Counted from the stretch's first letter, positions 8,190 through 16,834 are shown. The stretch: 34,105 nucleotides of DNA from Patescibacteria group bacterium (GCA_022709545.1 JAKLIP010000005.1:1-34105), one strand, 5' to 3'. Numbers and translations are program-made. Notes: generated by a model not told the origin, from the sequence alone.

Positions 8190-9080
8190 ATGAACCTAAA
8201 TAAGATAAAAAAAATACTAGCTATAAGTGCTGTTAGCTGCTTGCTGGCCTTTGCAATAAGCAGCTCTGCTTCAGCCGCATTTGAGTATAAAATGCTGGAA
8301 GGCCTACCCGGATTTTATCAAAAAGATACTACAGCGCCCGACCTTCCGGATTTAATTGTGTCTATCTACAAATTTGGAATCTGGACAGTCGGCATTGCCG
8401 GACTTCTGATGATGACTGTTGGAGGAGTCATGTATATGGGCAGCGCAGGCAACAACGCTGCTGCCCAATCAGCCAAAAAGATTATTACTGACTCACTGAT
8501 AGGCATAGTAGCGGCTCTGACAGCCTACCTATTTATGTACGTTATCAACCCAGATTTAGTTAATGTAAATCTTGGTAATTTAATAAGTGTGGAGGTGGAC
8601 ACAGAAGGAACACCAATGGGAACCATAGATTCAACGACGGGAAAATATAAAAAAATTACGTCTGGAAAATGTACAGTGGAAAACTTAACAGCTCTTAATA
8701 AAACAAGCAGCCCGTCTACATGGGCAACGCAAGCATCTTGTATTTGTTCAGGAGAAAGCAGTGGAGTAGACAACGCCTTAAGTTCTGTTGATAAATGCCA
8801 GGGAGGGGGCACTAATGATTCCGTATCTGTTGGTCTCTTTCAAATTAATCTTTCTGTGCACAAGGTGGCAGGATTAAATTGTCCAAGTGCTTTTAATACG
8901 GCATATACTGCTAAAATCGCAAAAGATAAAACAAAGTGTTGGGTAACAGATAGAGACTTGTATAATAAATGCGTAACAGCAGCATCAGATCCAAACACGA
9001 ACATTAACGCTGCAGTTAAACTTTACAGTCAAAATAACAACTGGAAACAATGGGGAGCAAGAAAAGGATGTGGACTATAA
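8190..9080 (+). CDS. VirB2/TrbC-like pilin module fused to a lytic transglycosylase (VirB1-like) domain
   Basis: Residues 1-137 of this 296-residue protein repeat the signal peptide and pilin module. The C-terminal part resembles SLT/goose-type lysozyme folds: E189 in CSGESSG is the likely catalytic glutamate, followed by SVGLFQIN (213-220) and NINAAVKLY with WKQWG near the end. Several cysteines (161, 184, 186, 203, 231, 250, 261, 294) suggest disulphides. In type IV secretion systems the wall-cutting transglycosylase (VirB1) and the pilin (VirB2) are separate proteins; here they form one chain. It is the last gene of the surface operon and converges on the glycan-ligase gene, which ends 40 bases away. 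Enzyme activity is inferred from motifs only. Confidence 0.75.
   Translation: MNLNKIKKILAISAVSCLLAFAISSSASAAFEYKMLEGLPGFYQKDTTAPDLPDLIVSIYKFGIWTVGIAGLLMMTVGGVMYMGSAGNNAAAQSAKKIITDSLIGIVAALTAYLFMYVINPDLVNVNLGNLISVEVDTEGTPMGTIDSTTGKYKKITSGKCTVENLTALNKTSSPSTWATQASCICSGESSGVDNALSSVDKCQGGGTNDSVSVGLFQINLSVHKVAGLNCPSAFNTAYTAKIAKDKTKCWVTDRDLYNKCVTAASDPNTNINAAVKLYSQNNNWKQWGARKGCGL
8202..8603 (+). repeat. 402-bp perfect direct repeat, copy 2 (pilin module)
   Basis: This is the second copy of the block at 6934-7335. The homologous module at 4841 differs from both at many silent sites, so it is an older copy. The perfect repeat is also a risk for assembly collapse or rearrangement. Confidence 0.92.
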
Positions 9081-9119
9081 ACAAAAAACATACATAATTT
9101 AAAACAAAAAACAGATAGT

Positions 9120-11567
9120 TTAGTCACGACTAAATTTTTGAATAAAGATTTCCAAAAAAACGCACAGCCAGAACAAAAAAGCAAAGTCATTTTTCCAAAA
9201 AGGCGTGTCAACAAGTCCGTGCAGTACAATATAAACAAAAAACATAAAAAGAGGCGCAACTAAAAGGGCGTCTTTTTTATTTTTTAAAATACTCCAGGTG
9301 TTTTTAAAAACAAAACACAGTAAAAGCAGAAAGCCTATAAGACCCAGCAAGCCCGATTGAAGCCAGAAGGCAAGGAAAATATTGTGCGGCTCCGGGACGG
9401 CCCATTCCAAATAAGGGGGAAAATATTTTTGAAATTCCAAATATTTATCTTGAAAGTTTCCGGGGCCGATGCCTAGCCAAGGATTTTCTTTGAGCATCAT
9501 TAAAGAGGACTTCCAAATGGTTATGCGCGAAGCCACAGAAGAACGCTCAGAAAAAATTCCCGAAAATTTTTCGGTGTTTGTTTTAAAGATAAGCGCAGAA
9601 AAAATAATTGCAAAAATGATTGCTGCAAAAACAATTTTTTTATTGGAAAGGGTGAATATCGCAGTAACTAAAATAGACATAAAAACAGCCAGCCAAGCGC
9701 CGTAAGAATAAGTAAAATGCAGAGCGGTTAGCAAGCAAGTCAGAAAAAAAAGATTGAGAAAAATATATTTTAAATTATTTTGCGATTTGTATTTCATCAA
9801 AAAATAAATCCCAAAAAAAATTCCCGGTGCCAGATACATAGCCAAATAATTAGGTGAAGAATAAAAAGCTTGCAAGCGATTGTCATAAGTAACTATCCCG
9901 GAGATTTTATAAATAATAGCTATAAAACCAACTAAAAATGAGGAAAAATACAGACTGGCATATATTTTTTCCAAAAAGTTTTCTTTCTGCAAGCTGGAAT
10001 AAATCGCAAAAGAAAAAAGAAGAGGGATCACAAACCAGCTTTTAAGAATACCAAAGCCAACCGCATAGGAATTGTTAAAAAACAGCGACAACACTAAGCC
10101 AAGCAAAATAAGCCCGATACTGATTAATAGAAATTTTGGCAAACAGAGAAAATCATTCCACAAATTTTTTCTATTTTTTATTCCCCAAAGAAAGATTGCT
10201 ATTGTGGACAAAATTTCGAAAACATTTGTTGGCAAATCAAAAATAGTTACACGAACCAAATATAAGGGCAGGCAAAAGATGGCCAGTAAAAGCAAGTTAT
10301 TGAGAGAGATTATTTTTTCATAAGACGTCAGGGCTGTGCCTAGAGCTGCCAAAATTAACAGCAAGGGCAGCACGTGAACAGAATAGAGCGGATTTTCTAC
10401 CAAAGAATGAAAAGAAAAAATAGCAAGGCTGGCGACACCGGCGGCAAAGAACTGATTTTTTCTAGCTGCTTGCCAAAAATTTTTAAAAACTAAAAATAGA
10501 AACGCAATAAAAACAAGAGCAGCCGGTATCCCCAGTTCAGCGGCAATATCCAGATATAAATTATGCGCATAAATCGGTTCGCGGTAATTCGCATCAGGCT
10601 TGATAGACAAAGAATACATGCCAATGCCAACGCCAAGCGGATGAGAAGTGATTATTGAAGCTGCTTGCTGCCAATTAACAAGCCTTCCTTGATTGGAGCC
10701 TTCTTGTGCGTCAAAACTGGAAACAAATCTACCCGTGACCGGTCCATGCGGCATGGTTATCAAAAGAAAAATAAAAATTATTATGCCAAAGAGCAGTTTT
10801 TTGGCGGTATTTTTGGAAACTATCGGTAAGACTATAAAAGCGGATGTGATAAGGGCGACATAACTGCCGCGAGTAAAAGTCATAATATCGGCAATAATGA
10901 TCAAAAGTGAAAAAATAAAAAACAGCTTTTTGTGATTTTTTGATGTTGCCCAAAGAGCGATGGACCATGGAATAAGCAGGCCAAGATAATAAGAAAACAT
11001 GTGTGGGTCAGGAAAGTTGGCCACTGCACGCATATAAGTGGTTCCTTCGCTATTGACTAGCCAGCTGGGGTAAGTTAGCACCGCCTGAGAAAAAGAATTG
11101 CCCAAAAAGAAAGGAGCAATACTGCGAGCCAAGAAATCATACACAGGATCAATGCCAAAAATAAACTGAGAAACAAATTGAATAATGCCAAAAGTTGCCA
11201 GCAAAGCTCCGCCGCCAACCAATGCCGCCAGTGTCTTGCGTTGGGCTGTCTTTTCTTTGAAAACGGAAACAGCTACAAAATAAACAGGCAGCAGTGATAG
11301 CAAAAAAAATATTTTTCGCAGCGACCAGGACAGATTATGTGAAAACAAAAGAGAAATAAATATAAGAAAAATAAAAACTAAAAGACAGCAGGTTGTTTTG
11401 TTTTTTGGCAGCAAGAGCGATTTATTTTTCAAAGCAATAAATAGCCAGGCTATAAATATGGCGGGAATAATGACGCGTACTATTGCCAAATCAATTCCTG
11501 TTGCCGGATTCAGGGCAAACTGGAAGGGCAGGAAAAAGCAGAGAAAGTAAAAAATATAATTAAACAT
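9120..11567 (-). CDS. Tandem O-antigen ligase/polymerase-like membrane protein (two Wzy_C domains)
   Basis: This 815-residue polytopic protein is about twice the usual 400-450 residues of O-antigen ligases (WaaL/Wzy_C family). Each half has its own ligase signature. The first half has GRLVNWQQAASIITSHPLG, GVGIGMYS and later YAHNLYLDIAAELGIP. The second has SRITIWKSSLMMLKENPWLG, GIGPGNFQ and later EPHNIFLAFWLQSGLLG. The RxxxW, GxGxG and HNxxL elements are thus duplicated. WaaL-type enzymes transfer polymerised glycans to a lipid or protein acceptor on the outer face of the membrane. The gene is the last of a minus-strand glycan cluster, 6 bases after a GT2 gene. No frameshift or stop marks the joint, so the fusion looks genuine. 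Confidence 0.8.
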   Translation of the reverse strand: MFNYIFYFLCFFLPFQFALNPATGIDLAIVRVIIPAIFIAWLFIALKNKSLLLPKNKTTCCLLVFIFLIFISLLFSHNLSWSLRKIFFLLSLLPVYFVAVSVFKEKTAQRKTLAALVGGGALLATFGIIQFVSQFIFGIDPVYDFLARSIAPFFLGNSFSQAVLTYPSWLVNSEGTTYMRAVANFPDPHMFSYYLGLLIPWSIALWATSKNHKKLFFIFSLLIIIADIMTFTRGSYVALITSAFIVLPIVSKNTAKKLLFGIIIFIFLLITMPHGPVTGRFVSSFDAQEGSNQGRLVNWQQAASIITSHPLGVGIGMYSLSIKPDANYREPIYAHNLYLDIAAELGIPAALVFIAFLFLVFKNFWQAARKNQFFAAGVASLAIFSFHSLVENPLYSVHVLPLLLILAALGTALTSYEKIISLNNLLLLAIFCLPLYLVRVTIFDLPTNVFEILSTIAIFLWGIKNRKNLWNDFLCLPKFLLISIGLILLGLVLSLFFNNSYAVGFGILKSWFVIPLLFSFAIYSSLQKENFLEKIYASLYFSSFLVGFIAIIYKISGIVTYDNRLQAFYSSPNYLAMYLAPGIFFGIYFLMKYKSQNNLKYIFLNLFFLTCLLTALHFTYSYGAWLAVFMSILVTAIFTLSNKKIVFAAIIFAIIFSALIFKTNTEKFSGIFSERSSVASRITIWKSSLMMLKENPWLGIGPGNFQDKYLEFQKYFPPYLEWAVPEPHNIFLAFWLQSGLLGLIGFLLLLCFVFKNTWSILKNKKDALLVAPLFMFFVYIVLHGLVDTPFWKNDFAFLFWLCVFLEIFIQKFSRD

Positions 11568-11573
11568 AACTGG

Positions 11574-12356
11574 CTATATTTTCTTAAAAGCTAAAGCGAT
11601 CTTTTTTAAGAGTTTAATGAATAGCGAAGCAGCCGTTCCAAAATGTTTTTTAAAATAATAATCCTGTGACTGATAATAAAATTCTTTCTGTTTTTTGATG
11701 TCAGAAATGCTTTGTCCTCCCAGGTGCAAAACTTTGACAGACGGTAAAATTATAATTTTTTTCCCCAGAGACCGGATGCGCTTGCATAAATCGATATCCT
11801 CAAAATAAAGAAAAAATTTTTCATCAAAACCTCCGCATTCCAGAAAAGTTTTCTTCCGAATGGCAAAAGCTCCGCCGCTGACCCAATCAGCCTCGCTGGG
11901 TGCAATTTGTTTTTGAAAAAAATCATCTTGCTTACTGCTAAGATTATTCAGCAGCGTGCGCCAAGGAGTAATTGTCTTGCCGGCGCTCCAAGGCTGGATG
12001 GATCCCGACGCCATAACCAAGACTGGAGCAACAATGCCTAAATTCAAGTCAGCAAGAGCTTGGGCAATGTCGTCAATATTGGAAGTTTTAAGTTCTGTGT
12101 CCGGATTTAGAAAAAAAAGAATCTCACCGATGCTCTCTCTGGCGGCCAAATTGCAAGCTTGGCCAAAGCCGACATTGCTCTGATTCTCAATAATTTTTAG
12201 ATCAGGTTTTTCTAAAAAATTAAGCAAAGGTTCGCTGTCATTGTTAGCCAGCAGTATTTCATAGGAAACAGCGGGAGCATGTTCATAAATAGATTTAATG
12301 CATTGTTGCAAAAATTGCCGGCTTTGATAATTTACGATAATAAAAGAAATATTCAT
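11574..12356 (-). CDS. Family 2 glycosyltransferase
   Basis: This 260-residue GT-A-fold protein starts with SFIIVNYQSRQFLQQCIKS, a typical GT2 nucleotide-binding start. It has NNDSE near residue 40, a DxD-like FFLNPDTEL, and the acceptor-side block GGFDEKFFLYFEDIDLCKR that marks rhamnosyltransferase-like GT2 enzymes. Such enzymes add a sugar from a nucleotide donor to a lipid-linked glycan at the cytoplasmic membrane face. Its ATG overlaps the stop of the upstream glycosyltransferase by 4 bases (ATGA), so the two are translationally coupled. The sugar specificity cannot be read from sequence. Confidence 0.88.
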   Translation of the reverse strand: MNISFIIVNYQSRQFLQQCIKSIYEHAPAVSYEILLANNDSEPLLNFLEKPDLKIIENQSNVGFGQACNLAARESIGEILFFLNPDTELKTSNIDDIAQALADLNLGIVAPVLVMASGSIQPWSAGKTITPWRTLLNNLSSKQDDFFQKQIAPSEADWVSGGAFAIRKKTFLECGGFDEKFFLYFEDIDLCKRIRSLGKKIIILPSVKVLHLGGQSISDIKKQKEFYYQSQDYYFKKHFGTAASLFIKLLKKIALAFKKI

Positions 12357-13228
12357 AGATTGGAACGGAGATTTTTAAAATCATTATAAGCTTTGCGGAC
12401 AAGAGCAGCAGTGTCTTTTTTCCTGAAAACAATATCGCAGGTATTTTTAATTTTTCTTATCTGCAGATAGAAAAAAAGCCATATTTTTTGGAAAAAAGAA
12501 GCATTTAGATGGAAAAAAAGAAGCCCGGAAAGCACCAGCCAGTAAAGTTTAGCAGCGTTTTTGTTGGAACTTTGTTCCAAGTGTTGCAAGTGTGCTTCCG
12601 GGATAATGCAAAGATCAAAACCAGCCTTCTTGGCGCGCACAGAGAAATCAGCATCTTCATAGTAGAGAAAAAATCTTTCGTCAAAAAGTCCTATCTTTTT
12701 AAAAACTTCTTTTTTAACCAGCATGGAACAGCCGGTTATGTATTCTGTCGCGTAAGGTGAAACTGACGGCACTTCGTATAGATGAAAAGCTTTCATTTTT
12801 AACCAATTTATTTTTCCTCCAGCGAACCAAATTTTGTTGTTAGCTGAAAAAATCAAAGGACTGGCAATGCCGATGTTCGGATTTCTTTTCATTGTTTGGA
12901 TGAGGATAGACAGGGTTGTTTTTTCTACGAAAGCATCGTTGTTAAGAATAAAAACATAATCAGCAAATTTTTCGAGAGCAAAACGGATGCCAACATCATT
13001 GCCTTTGGCGAAACCAAGATTAGTGTCATTTTTTATAAAGTGCGCGCGAGAAAAAAACTGTTTAGCTTGTTCAAAAGATCCGTCTTTGGAATCATTGTCC
13101 ACTACAACTACTTCGAATTCGGGATAATCAGATTGATACAAGGACGACAAACAGCCGTTCAATGTGTCTTTGCCGTTAAAATTAAGCACGACAATGAAAA
13201 CGGTGGGTTGTTTGGTGTAATTATTCAT
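12353..13228 (-). CDS. Family 2 glycosyltransferase
   Basis: This 291-residue GT2 enzyme begins MNNYTKQPTVFIVVLNFNGKD and carries VVVDNDSKDGS, FILNNDAF and IGLFDERFFLYYEDADFSVRAKKAGF, the usual donor-site and catalytic-base regions. I chose the ATG at 13228. An upstream TTG at 13258 would add ten hydrophobic residues that break the usual GT2 start. It is related to the next gene, with which it overlaps by 4 bases, and follows the flippase gene. It probably builds the same surface glycan. The C-terminal segment (about 220-255) is hydrophobic or aromatic and could touch the membrane. Confidence 0.86.
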   Translation of the reverse strand: MNNYTKQPTVFIVVLNFNGKDTLNGCLSSLYQSDYPEFEVVVVDNDSKDGSFEQAKQFFSRAHFIKNDTNLGFAKGNDVGIRFALEKFADYVFILNNDAFVEKTTLSILIQTMKRNPNIGIASPLIFSANNKIWFAGGKINWLKMKAFHLYEVPSVSPYATEYITGCSMLVKKEVFKKIGLFDERFFLYYEDADFSVRAKKAGFDLCIIPEAHLQHLEQSSNKNAAKLYWLVLSGLLFFHLNASFFQKIWLFFYLQIRKIKNTCDIVFRKKDTAALVRKAYNDFKNLRSNL

Positions 13229-13277
13229 AGCAAAATTAAACACAAAAAGCTTATTCAAAACGCAAGACCCGAAGAAG

Positions 13278-14693
13278 TTATTTGGCTAGAAAAATACTGG
13301 ATAATTCCTTAATTGTAATCGTGCGGGTAAGCCAGAGAAAAAAGATATATATCAGCGAACTAAACAACACTCGAGGCAGAAAACCCAAGTCGCTAACAAG
13401 ATATAAAAAAGCGGCCATAGCTGCTCCTGAAATCAAGATGCGTGCAAGCGGCCGGAAAGAAGGCTTGTAGCCTACATATTTTGCCGTCAAAATAAAACCT
13501 GCCGCCGCCACAAAGAATTCGGTGAAAGCGGAAATAATTGCCGAGCCTGTATAGGAAAACAACGGAATAAATATTAAATTAGCGGTGACATTGAAAATTG
13601 CACAGCCCACCAGCGCCCAAAGCAATTTTTTTTGATGATTGCTCGCAATCAGAATGCTGTTGAAAAAATTGCCGAAAAAAATAAAGGCTAAGGAAAAAAT
13701 AAGTATGCGCAAAGTATTGGCTGACTGAGCAAAAGCAGCGCCACCGATGAGATTAATGATGCCTTCAGAAAGAAAAAGTGTTCCAATCACAATCGGCACC
13801 AGCAAAACCAGAAACACCTTGGTTGTTTCATTGGCAACGTGCGAGAACTGCGGCTTGTCGGAAAAAATATGCCGAGAAAAAATAGGGAAAACCAATCCGA
13901 TTATCATAGCCGGAAAAAAAGAAACATTTTCAATTACCTTATAGGCCGCATTGTATATGCCGACCTCTGTGTTGGTTTTTAATACGGAAAGAAGAATAGT
14001 GTCTATTTTAAAATAAACAAAGATTACGATAGCGGAAATTCCTAGCGGCAAAGCTTCTTTAAAAAAACTTTTCCAATAAACGTAATCAAATTGCAGACTT
14101 AGTTTGGCGTATTTTCTCAAAAAGAAAAGGACGGTGGAGAAATTAAAGATCATAGCGGCCAGCACCGAAAGTATTATAGCAAGGAATCCCCAGTTATTTT
14201 TAACGGCCAAGATTATTATGGAAATCTGCAAAACCTTGCCCAAAACTTCCGCCAAAGCAACGCGGTCCATAGCCAGATTTTTTTGAAAAACACCATTGAG
14301 CACATTATAGGTGGAAGAAAAAACAAAAGAAGCTGCGGCAATTAAGATGCCCAGTTTGACATCGCTGGAATAGGGCAGAAAGAAAACCAAAATAGGAGTA
14401 AGGATAAAAACAGCCACCGAAGAAGCCAGTCTCAAAGTGAAAGCGTTGTTGAGAATTCTCTTTTCATCCGCGTTCGGGCGGGAAATTTCTCTGGCGGTTA
14501 TCGAATATAAACCCAAATCAGCGAATGAACCAAAAAAAGCGAAAAATGCTAAAACCGTGGAATAATCTCCAAAGCCGCTTGTCCCCAGATAACGCGTAAT
14601 AAAACCGATTCCGACCAAAGCTAAAATAGTCGAAAGAATTTTGGCTATTGAATTAAAAATCACATTGTACGCAATTTTACGCGCGATGGCCAT
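13278..14693 (-). CDS. Polysaccharide flippase (Wzx/MOP superfamily)
   Basis: This 471-residue protein has about 12-14 hydrophobic helices and a start typical of MATE/Wzx flippases: a short basic N-terminus, then GIGFITRYLGTSGFGDYSTVLAF. Further hallmarks are LGLYSITAREISR and the mid-protein block EVGIYNAAYKVIENVSFFP. Such proteins move lipid-linked oligosaccharides across the cytoplasmic membrane. It is the first gene of the glycan cluster, about 70 bases downstream of jag, and supplies the substrate later used by the ligase-like protein. The start is ATG without a Shine-Dalgarno sequence. Confidence 0.88.
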   Translation of the reverse strand: MAIARKIAYNVIFNSIAKILSTILALVGIGFITRYLGTSGFGDYSTVLAFFAFFGSFADLGLYSITAREISRPNADEKRILNNAFTLRLASSVAVFILTPILVFFLPYSSDVKLGILIAAASFVFSSTYNVLNGVFQKNLAMDRVALAEVLGKVLQISIIILAVKNNWGFLAIILSVLAAMIFNFSTVLFFLRKYAKLSLQFDYVYWKSFFKEALPLGISAIVIFVYFKIDTILLSVLKTNTEVGIYNAAYKVIENVSFFPAMIIGLVFPIFSRHIFSDKPQFSHVANETTKVFLVLLVPIVIGTLFLSEGIINLIGGAAFAQSANTLRILIFSLAFIFFGNFFNSILIASNHQKKLLWALVGCAIFNVTANLIFIPLFSYTGSAIISAFTEFFVAAAGFILTAKYVGYKPSFRPLARILISGAAMAAFLYLVSDLGFLPRVLFSSLIYIFFLWLTRTITIKELSSIFLAK

Positions 14694-14763
14694 GTAAATT
14701 TGTGAAAATCGAACCTAGCTTGAAAAGCTTGATTCTCAAATAAGAAAAATTAATTTCTTGAAA

Positions 14764-15237
14764 CTAATCAATCATATCGGCTGGCTTTACCACGATTTTT
14801 CGATCTTCCCCTTCGCCGGTGCTTTCAGTGGAGACCTCGGGGTTTTTGGAAAGTTCAAGATGAACAATTCGGCGTTCATAGGTTGACATCGGTTTCATGA
14901 AAATTGCACGGCGCTGAGCCAGGGCTTCATCCGCGGCAGCGCGAGCCTGTTCGATTATGGACTGATTTTTTTGCTGGCGGTAGGAATTTACATCCAAAGT
15001 AAAACGGATTTTTTCCGGCAGCATTTTTCTGACCATCAGGCGAGCCAAATGCTGGATGGCCTGCAAGTTCGCTCCATATTGTCCGATAAGAAAATTGGAA
15101 TCGTTTTCTGTTGTTATGTTGCAAATTACATTTTCATCATCCTGAGACTCCGCAAGAGAAACTTGTCCGGAAAAACCCATTTTTTCAAGCAGCTGTTCAA
15201 TTGTATTTTTGATGGTTTCCTTTGTTTTTTCATCCAT
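14764..15237 (-). CDS. jag: Jag/KhpB-like RNA-binding protein (KH-R3H)
   Basis: This 157-residue protein has a KH-like domain with FLIGQYGANLQAIQHLARL (about residues 49-67) and an R3H-type C-terminus with MSTYERRIVHLEL (about 117-129). The N-terminal Jag_N domain of Firmicutes is absent, which I regard as common in short versions. Jag/KhpB binds RNA and affects cell division and envelope growth in other bacteria. It lies immediately downstream of yidC, the standard position in the rpmH-rnpA-yidC-jag operon. The final acidic stretch (STESTGEGEDRK) is the R3H loop region. Confidence 0.9.
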   Translation of the reverse strand: MDEKTKETIKNTIEQLLEKMGFSGQVSLAESQDDENVICNITTENDSNFLIGQYGANLQAIQHLARLMVRKMLPEKIRFTLDVNSYRQQKNQSIIEQARAAADEALAQRRAIFMKPMSTYERRIVHLELSKNPEVSTESTGEGEDRKIVVKPADMID

Positions 15238-15258
15238 AATATTTGTAAATTTACGAAA

Positions 15259-15981
15259 TTAGCTTTTAGATTTTTTTTCAATCAGAATTTGTTGGATAAG
15301 CATAAACAGTGTTCCGGTCAGCCAATAAAGCGAAAGGCCAGCTGGGAATTTTATGCCTATAAACAATGTCAGGAATGGTCCTATATATAGCATCTGCTTG
15401 CTCATCATTTGCGCGAAATCCGGTTTTCCGTCAGGATCTTTTTTCTCCGGCTGTGGCTGGCTCTGCATTAATAATTTTGTTTGGAAGTACTGTGCTATAG
15501 CAGCCAAAACAGCAAAAACATAGCTTGGTTTGGTCAGGTCTACTAATGAAATAAAAAACTTATCAATTGTTCCCGGGTTAGCTACAAACGAATACAGTTC
15601 AGCAGTGTCTATAACCAGCCCATTGCCGGAAATTTTTATAAGAACCTGATAAATGGCAATCAAAAAGACCATTTGGACAACTAGCGGCAAGCAACCTGAA
15701 AAAGGATTGGTCTTATGCGTCTTATAAAGTTCCATCATCTGCTTGGTTTGCTGTTCCTTGTCTTTAACCCGCGCTTGCAGCTCTTTTATTTTCGGCTGCA
15801 ATTCCTGCATTTTTTTCTGCGATTCGATCTGTTTTTTGTATAACGGAATAAGCGCTACTCTGATCAAAATGGTCAGCAGTATGATTGAGATGCCGAAATC
15901 GCCTCCCGGCACGATATTATAAAGAAAAACCAGAATATTATAAAGCGGCTGATAGACTGTAACGTGAAAAAATCCCAACAT
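15259..15981 (-). CDS. yidC: Membrane protein insertase YidC/Oxa1 family
   Basis: This 240-residue insertase has five hydrophobic segments and the family features: GGDFGISIILLTILIRVALIPLYKKQ, which contains the conserved positive arginine of the hydrophilic groove (about residue 41), a long charged cytoplasmic hairpin (about 50-90), NPFSGCLPLVVQM, and FPAGLSLYWLTGTLFMLIQQ at the end. It lacks the large periplasmic domain of Gram-negative YidC and resembles the short Gram-positive/Oxa1 type. It inserts proteins alone or with SecYEG. Its position between rnpA and jag is conserved; yidD is missing between rnpA and yidC. Confidence 0.95.
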   Translation of the reverse strand: MLGFFHVTVYQPLYNILVFLYNIVPGGDFGISIILLTILIRVALIPLYKKQIESQKKMQELQPKIKELQARVKDKEQQTKQMMELYKTHKTNPFSGCLPLVVQMVFLIAIYQVLIKISGNGLVIDTAELYSFVANPGTIDKFFISLVDLTKPSYVFAVLAAIAQYFQTKLLMQSQPQPEKKDPDGKPDFAQMMSKQMLYIGPFLTLFIGIKFPAGLSLYWLTGTLFMLIQQILIEKKSKS

Positions 15982-16011
15982 TCCTTTGTTTGTTCTCTTT
16001 TAAGGAGAATC

Positions 16012-16353
16012 TTATTTTAATAATTTAGCTTTTGTAAAAATATGCTCGAAAACGGTAACAATTTTTGCAAATTCATATTTTTCCTGAACAGGCTTTGGAA
16101 TAATAATAATGTCAAAACCTGGCTTCAAGGATTCAACATGCGTCCGCGCGGCATTTCGCAGCAATCGCTTGATCCGGTTTCTCTCGACAGCTTTCTTGGA
16201 AAAATTCTTACCGACCGAAAAACCAATTCGAGTTTCCGCATTCCGGGATGGCGCGTATTTTATGGAGATTCCATCCAGAGACAAAAAGGACCCTTTGGAA
16301 TATACAGCCGAGAAATCTTCGCGTTTGGTCAGTCTGTTTTTTTTGGCTAGCAT
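16012..16353 (-). CDS. rnpA: Ribonuclease P protein component
   Basis: This 113-residue basic protein is of normal RnpA length. It begins MLAKKNRLTKREDFSAVYSKG and contains the RNR-type signature SKKAVERNRIKRLLRNAAR (about residues 51-69), which binds the RNase P RNA. RnpA with the catalytic RNA removes 5' leaders from tRNA precursors. It follows rpmH by about 30 bases and precedes yidC by 30. The RNase P RNA gene is not visible in this window. Confidence 0.95.
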   Translation of the reverse strand: MLAKKNRLTKREDFSAVYSKGSFLSLDGISIKYAPSRNAETRIGFSVGKNFSKKAVERNRIKRLLRNAARTHVESLKPGFDIIIIPKPVQEKYEFAKIVTVFEHIFTKAKLLK

Positions 16354-16386
16354 ATCGGTTGATAATAATTAGCGCGGGGAAGCCAT

Positions 16387-16521
16387 CTAGACAGAAAGCT
16401 TTTTGCGACCAATTTTTCTTCGCTTATTGATTACTGCTGCGCCTGTTTTAGTGCTCATGCGTTTAAGAAATCCGTGACGGCTTTTGCGGCGGCCTTTCTT
16501 GGGTTGATAAGTGCGTTTCAT
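16387..16521 (-). CDS. rpmH: 50S ribosomal protein L34
   Basis: This 44-residue, highly basic protein reads [18 protein letters not shown] at its start and ends with KIGRKKLSV, the L34 pattern. It has the conserved TYQPK and RxxHGFLxRM motifs. It is a structural protein of the large ribosomal subunit and the first gene of the rpmH-rnpA-yidC-jag operon, diverging from dnaA. A promoter lies at 16555-16582. Confidence 0.96.
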   Translation of the reverse strand: MKRTYQPKKGRRKSRHGFLKRMSTKTGAAVINKRRKIGRKKLSV

Positions 16522-16554
16522 ATGAGATATTGTTTAATTTATTAACTATATTCA

Positions 16555-16582
16555 AGTGTACCAGTACGCCATAAAAAGTCAA
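16555..16582 (-). promoter_or_regulatory. Putative promoter of the rpmH operon
   Basis: On the minus strand TTGACT (16577-16582) and TACACT (16555-16560) are separated by 16 bases. This is close to the sigma-70 consensus and lies about 34 bases upstream of the rpmH start. Confidence 0.6.
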
Positions 16583-16728
16583 CCAGTTTTTGGTCAAAAA
16601 AAAGCTTAACAGAGTCATTTTTGCCAAAAACAAATCACGTGGCTGAAAAAAGGGTTATAATTTAGAAAATTAGAGCAGAAAAGAATTTTTTAGGGGTGTT
16701 AATAAGGCAACCTTTTTTCGCAAGAGTA

Positions 16729-16758
16729 TTGACAAAAAAACCAAACTGGGGATATTCT
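16729..16758 (+). promoter_or_regulatory. Putative upstream dnaA promoter
   Basis: TTGACA at 16729-16734 and TATTCT at 16753-16758 are spaced by 18 bases, close to the sigma-70 consensus. The leader to dnaA would be about 300 bases and would cross the DnaA boxes, which fits autoregulation. Confidence 0.5.
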
Positions 16759-16817
16759 ATAAGCATGTGGCAAAAGTAATTGATTAAAAGAGCCCTTAGT
16801 TAAGGGACGAAGGAGAC

Positions 16818-16834
16818 TTATCCACTTATCCACA
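16818..16834 (+). promoter_or_regulatory. Two adjacent DnaA boxes
   Basis: TTATCCACT (16818-16826) and the perfect consensus TTATCCACA (16826-16834) overlap by one base and have the same orientation. They lie between the two putative dnaA promoters. Confidence 0.75.

Noticed and set aside
13229-13258. TTG start adding ten residues to the GT2 gene
   Set aside because: The extension is hydrophobic, lacks a Shine-Dalgarno sequence, and the ATG at 13228 gives a normal GT2 start.
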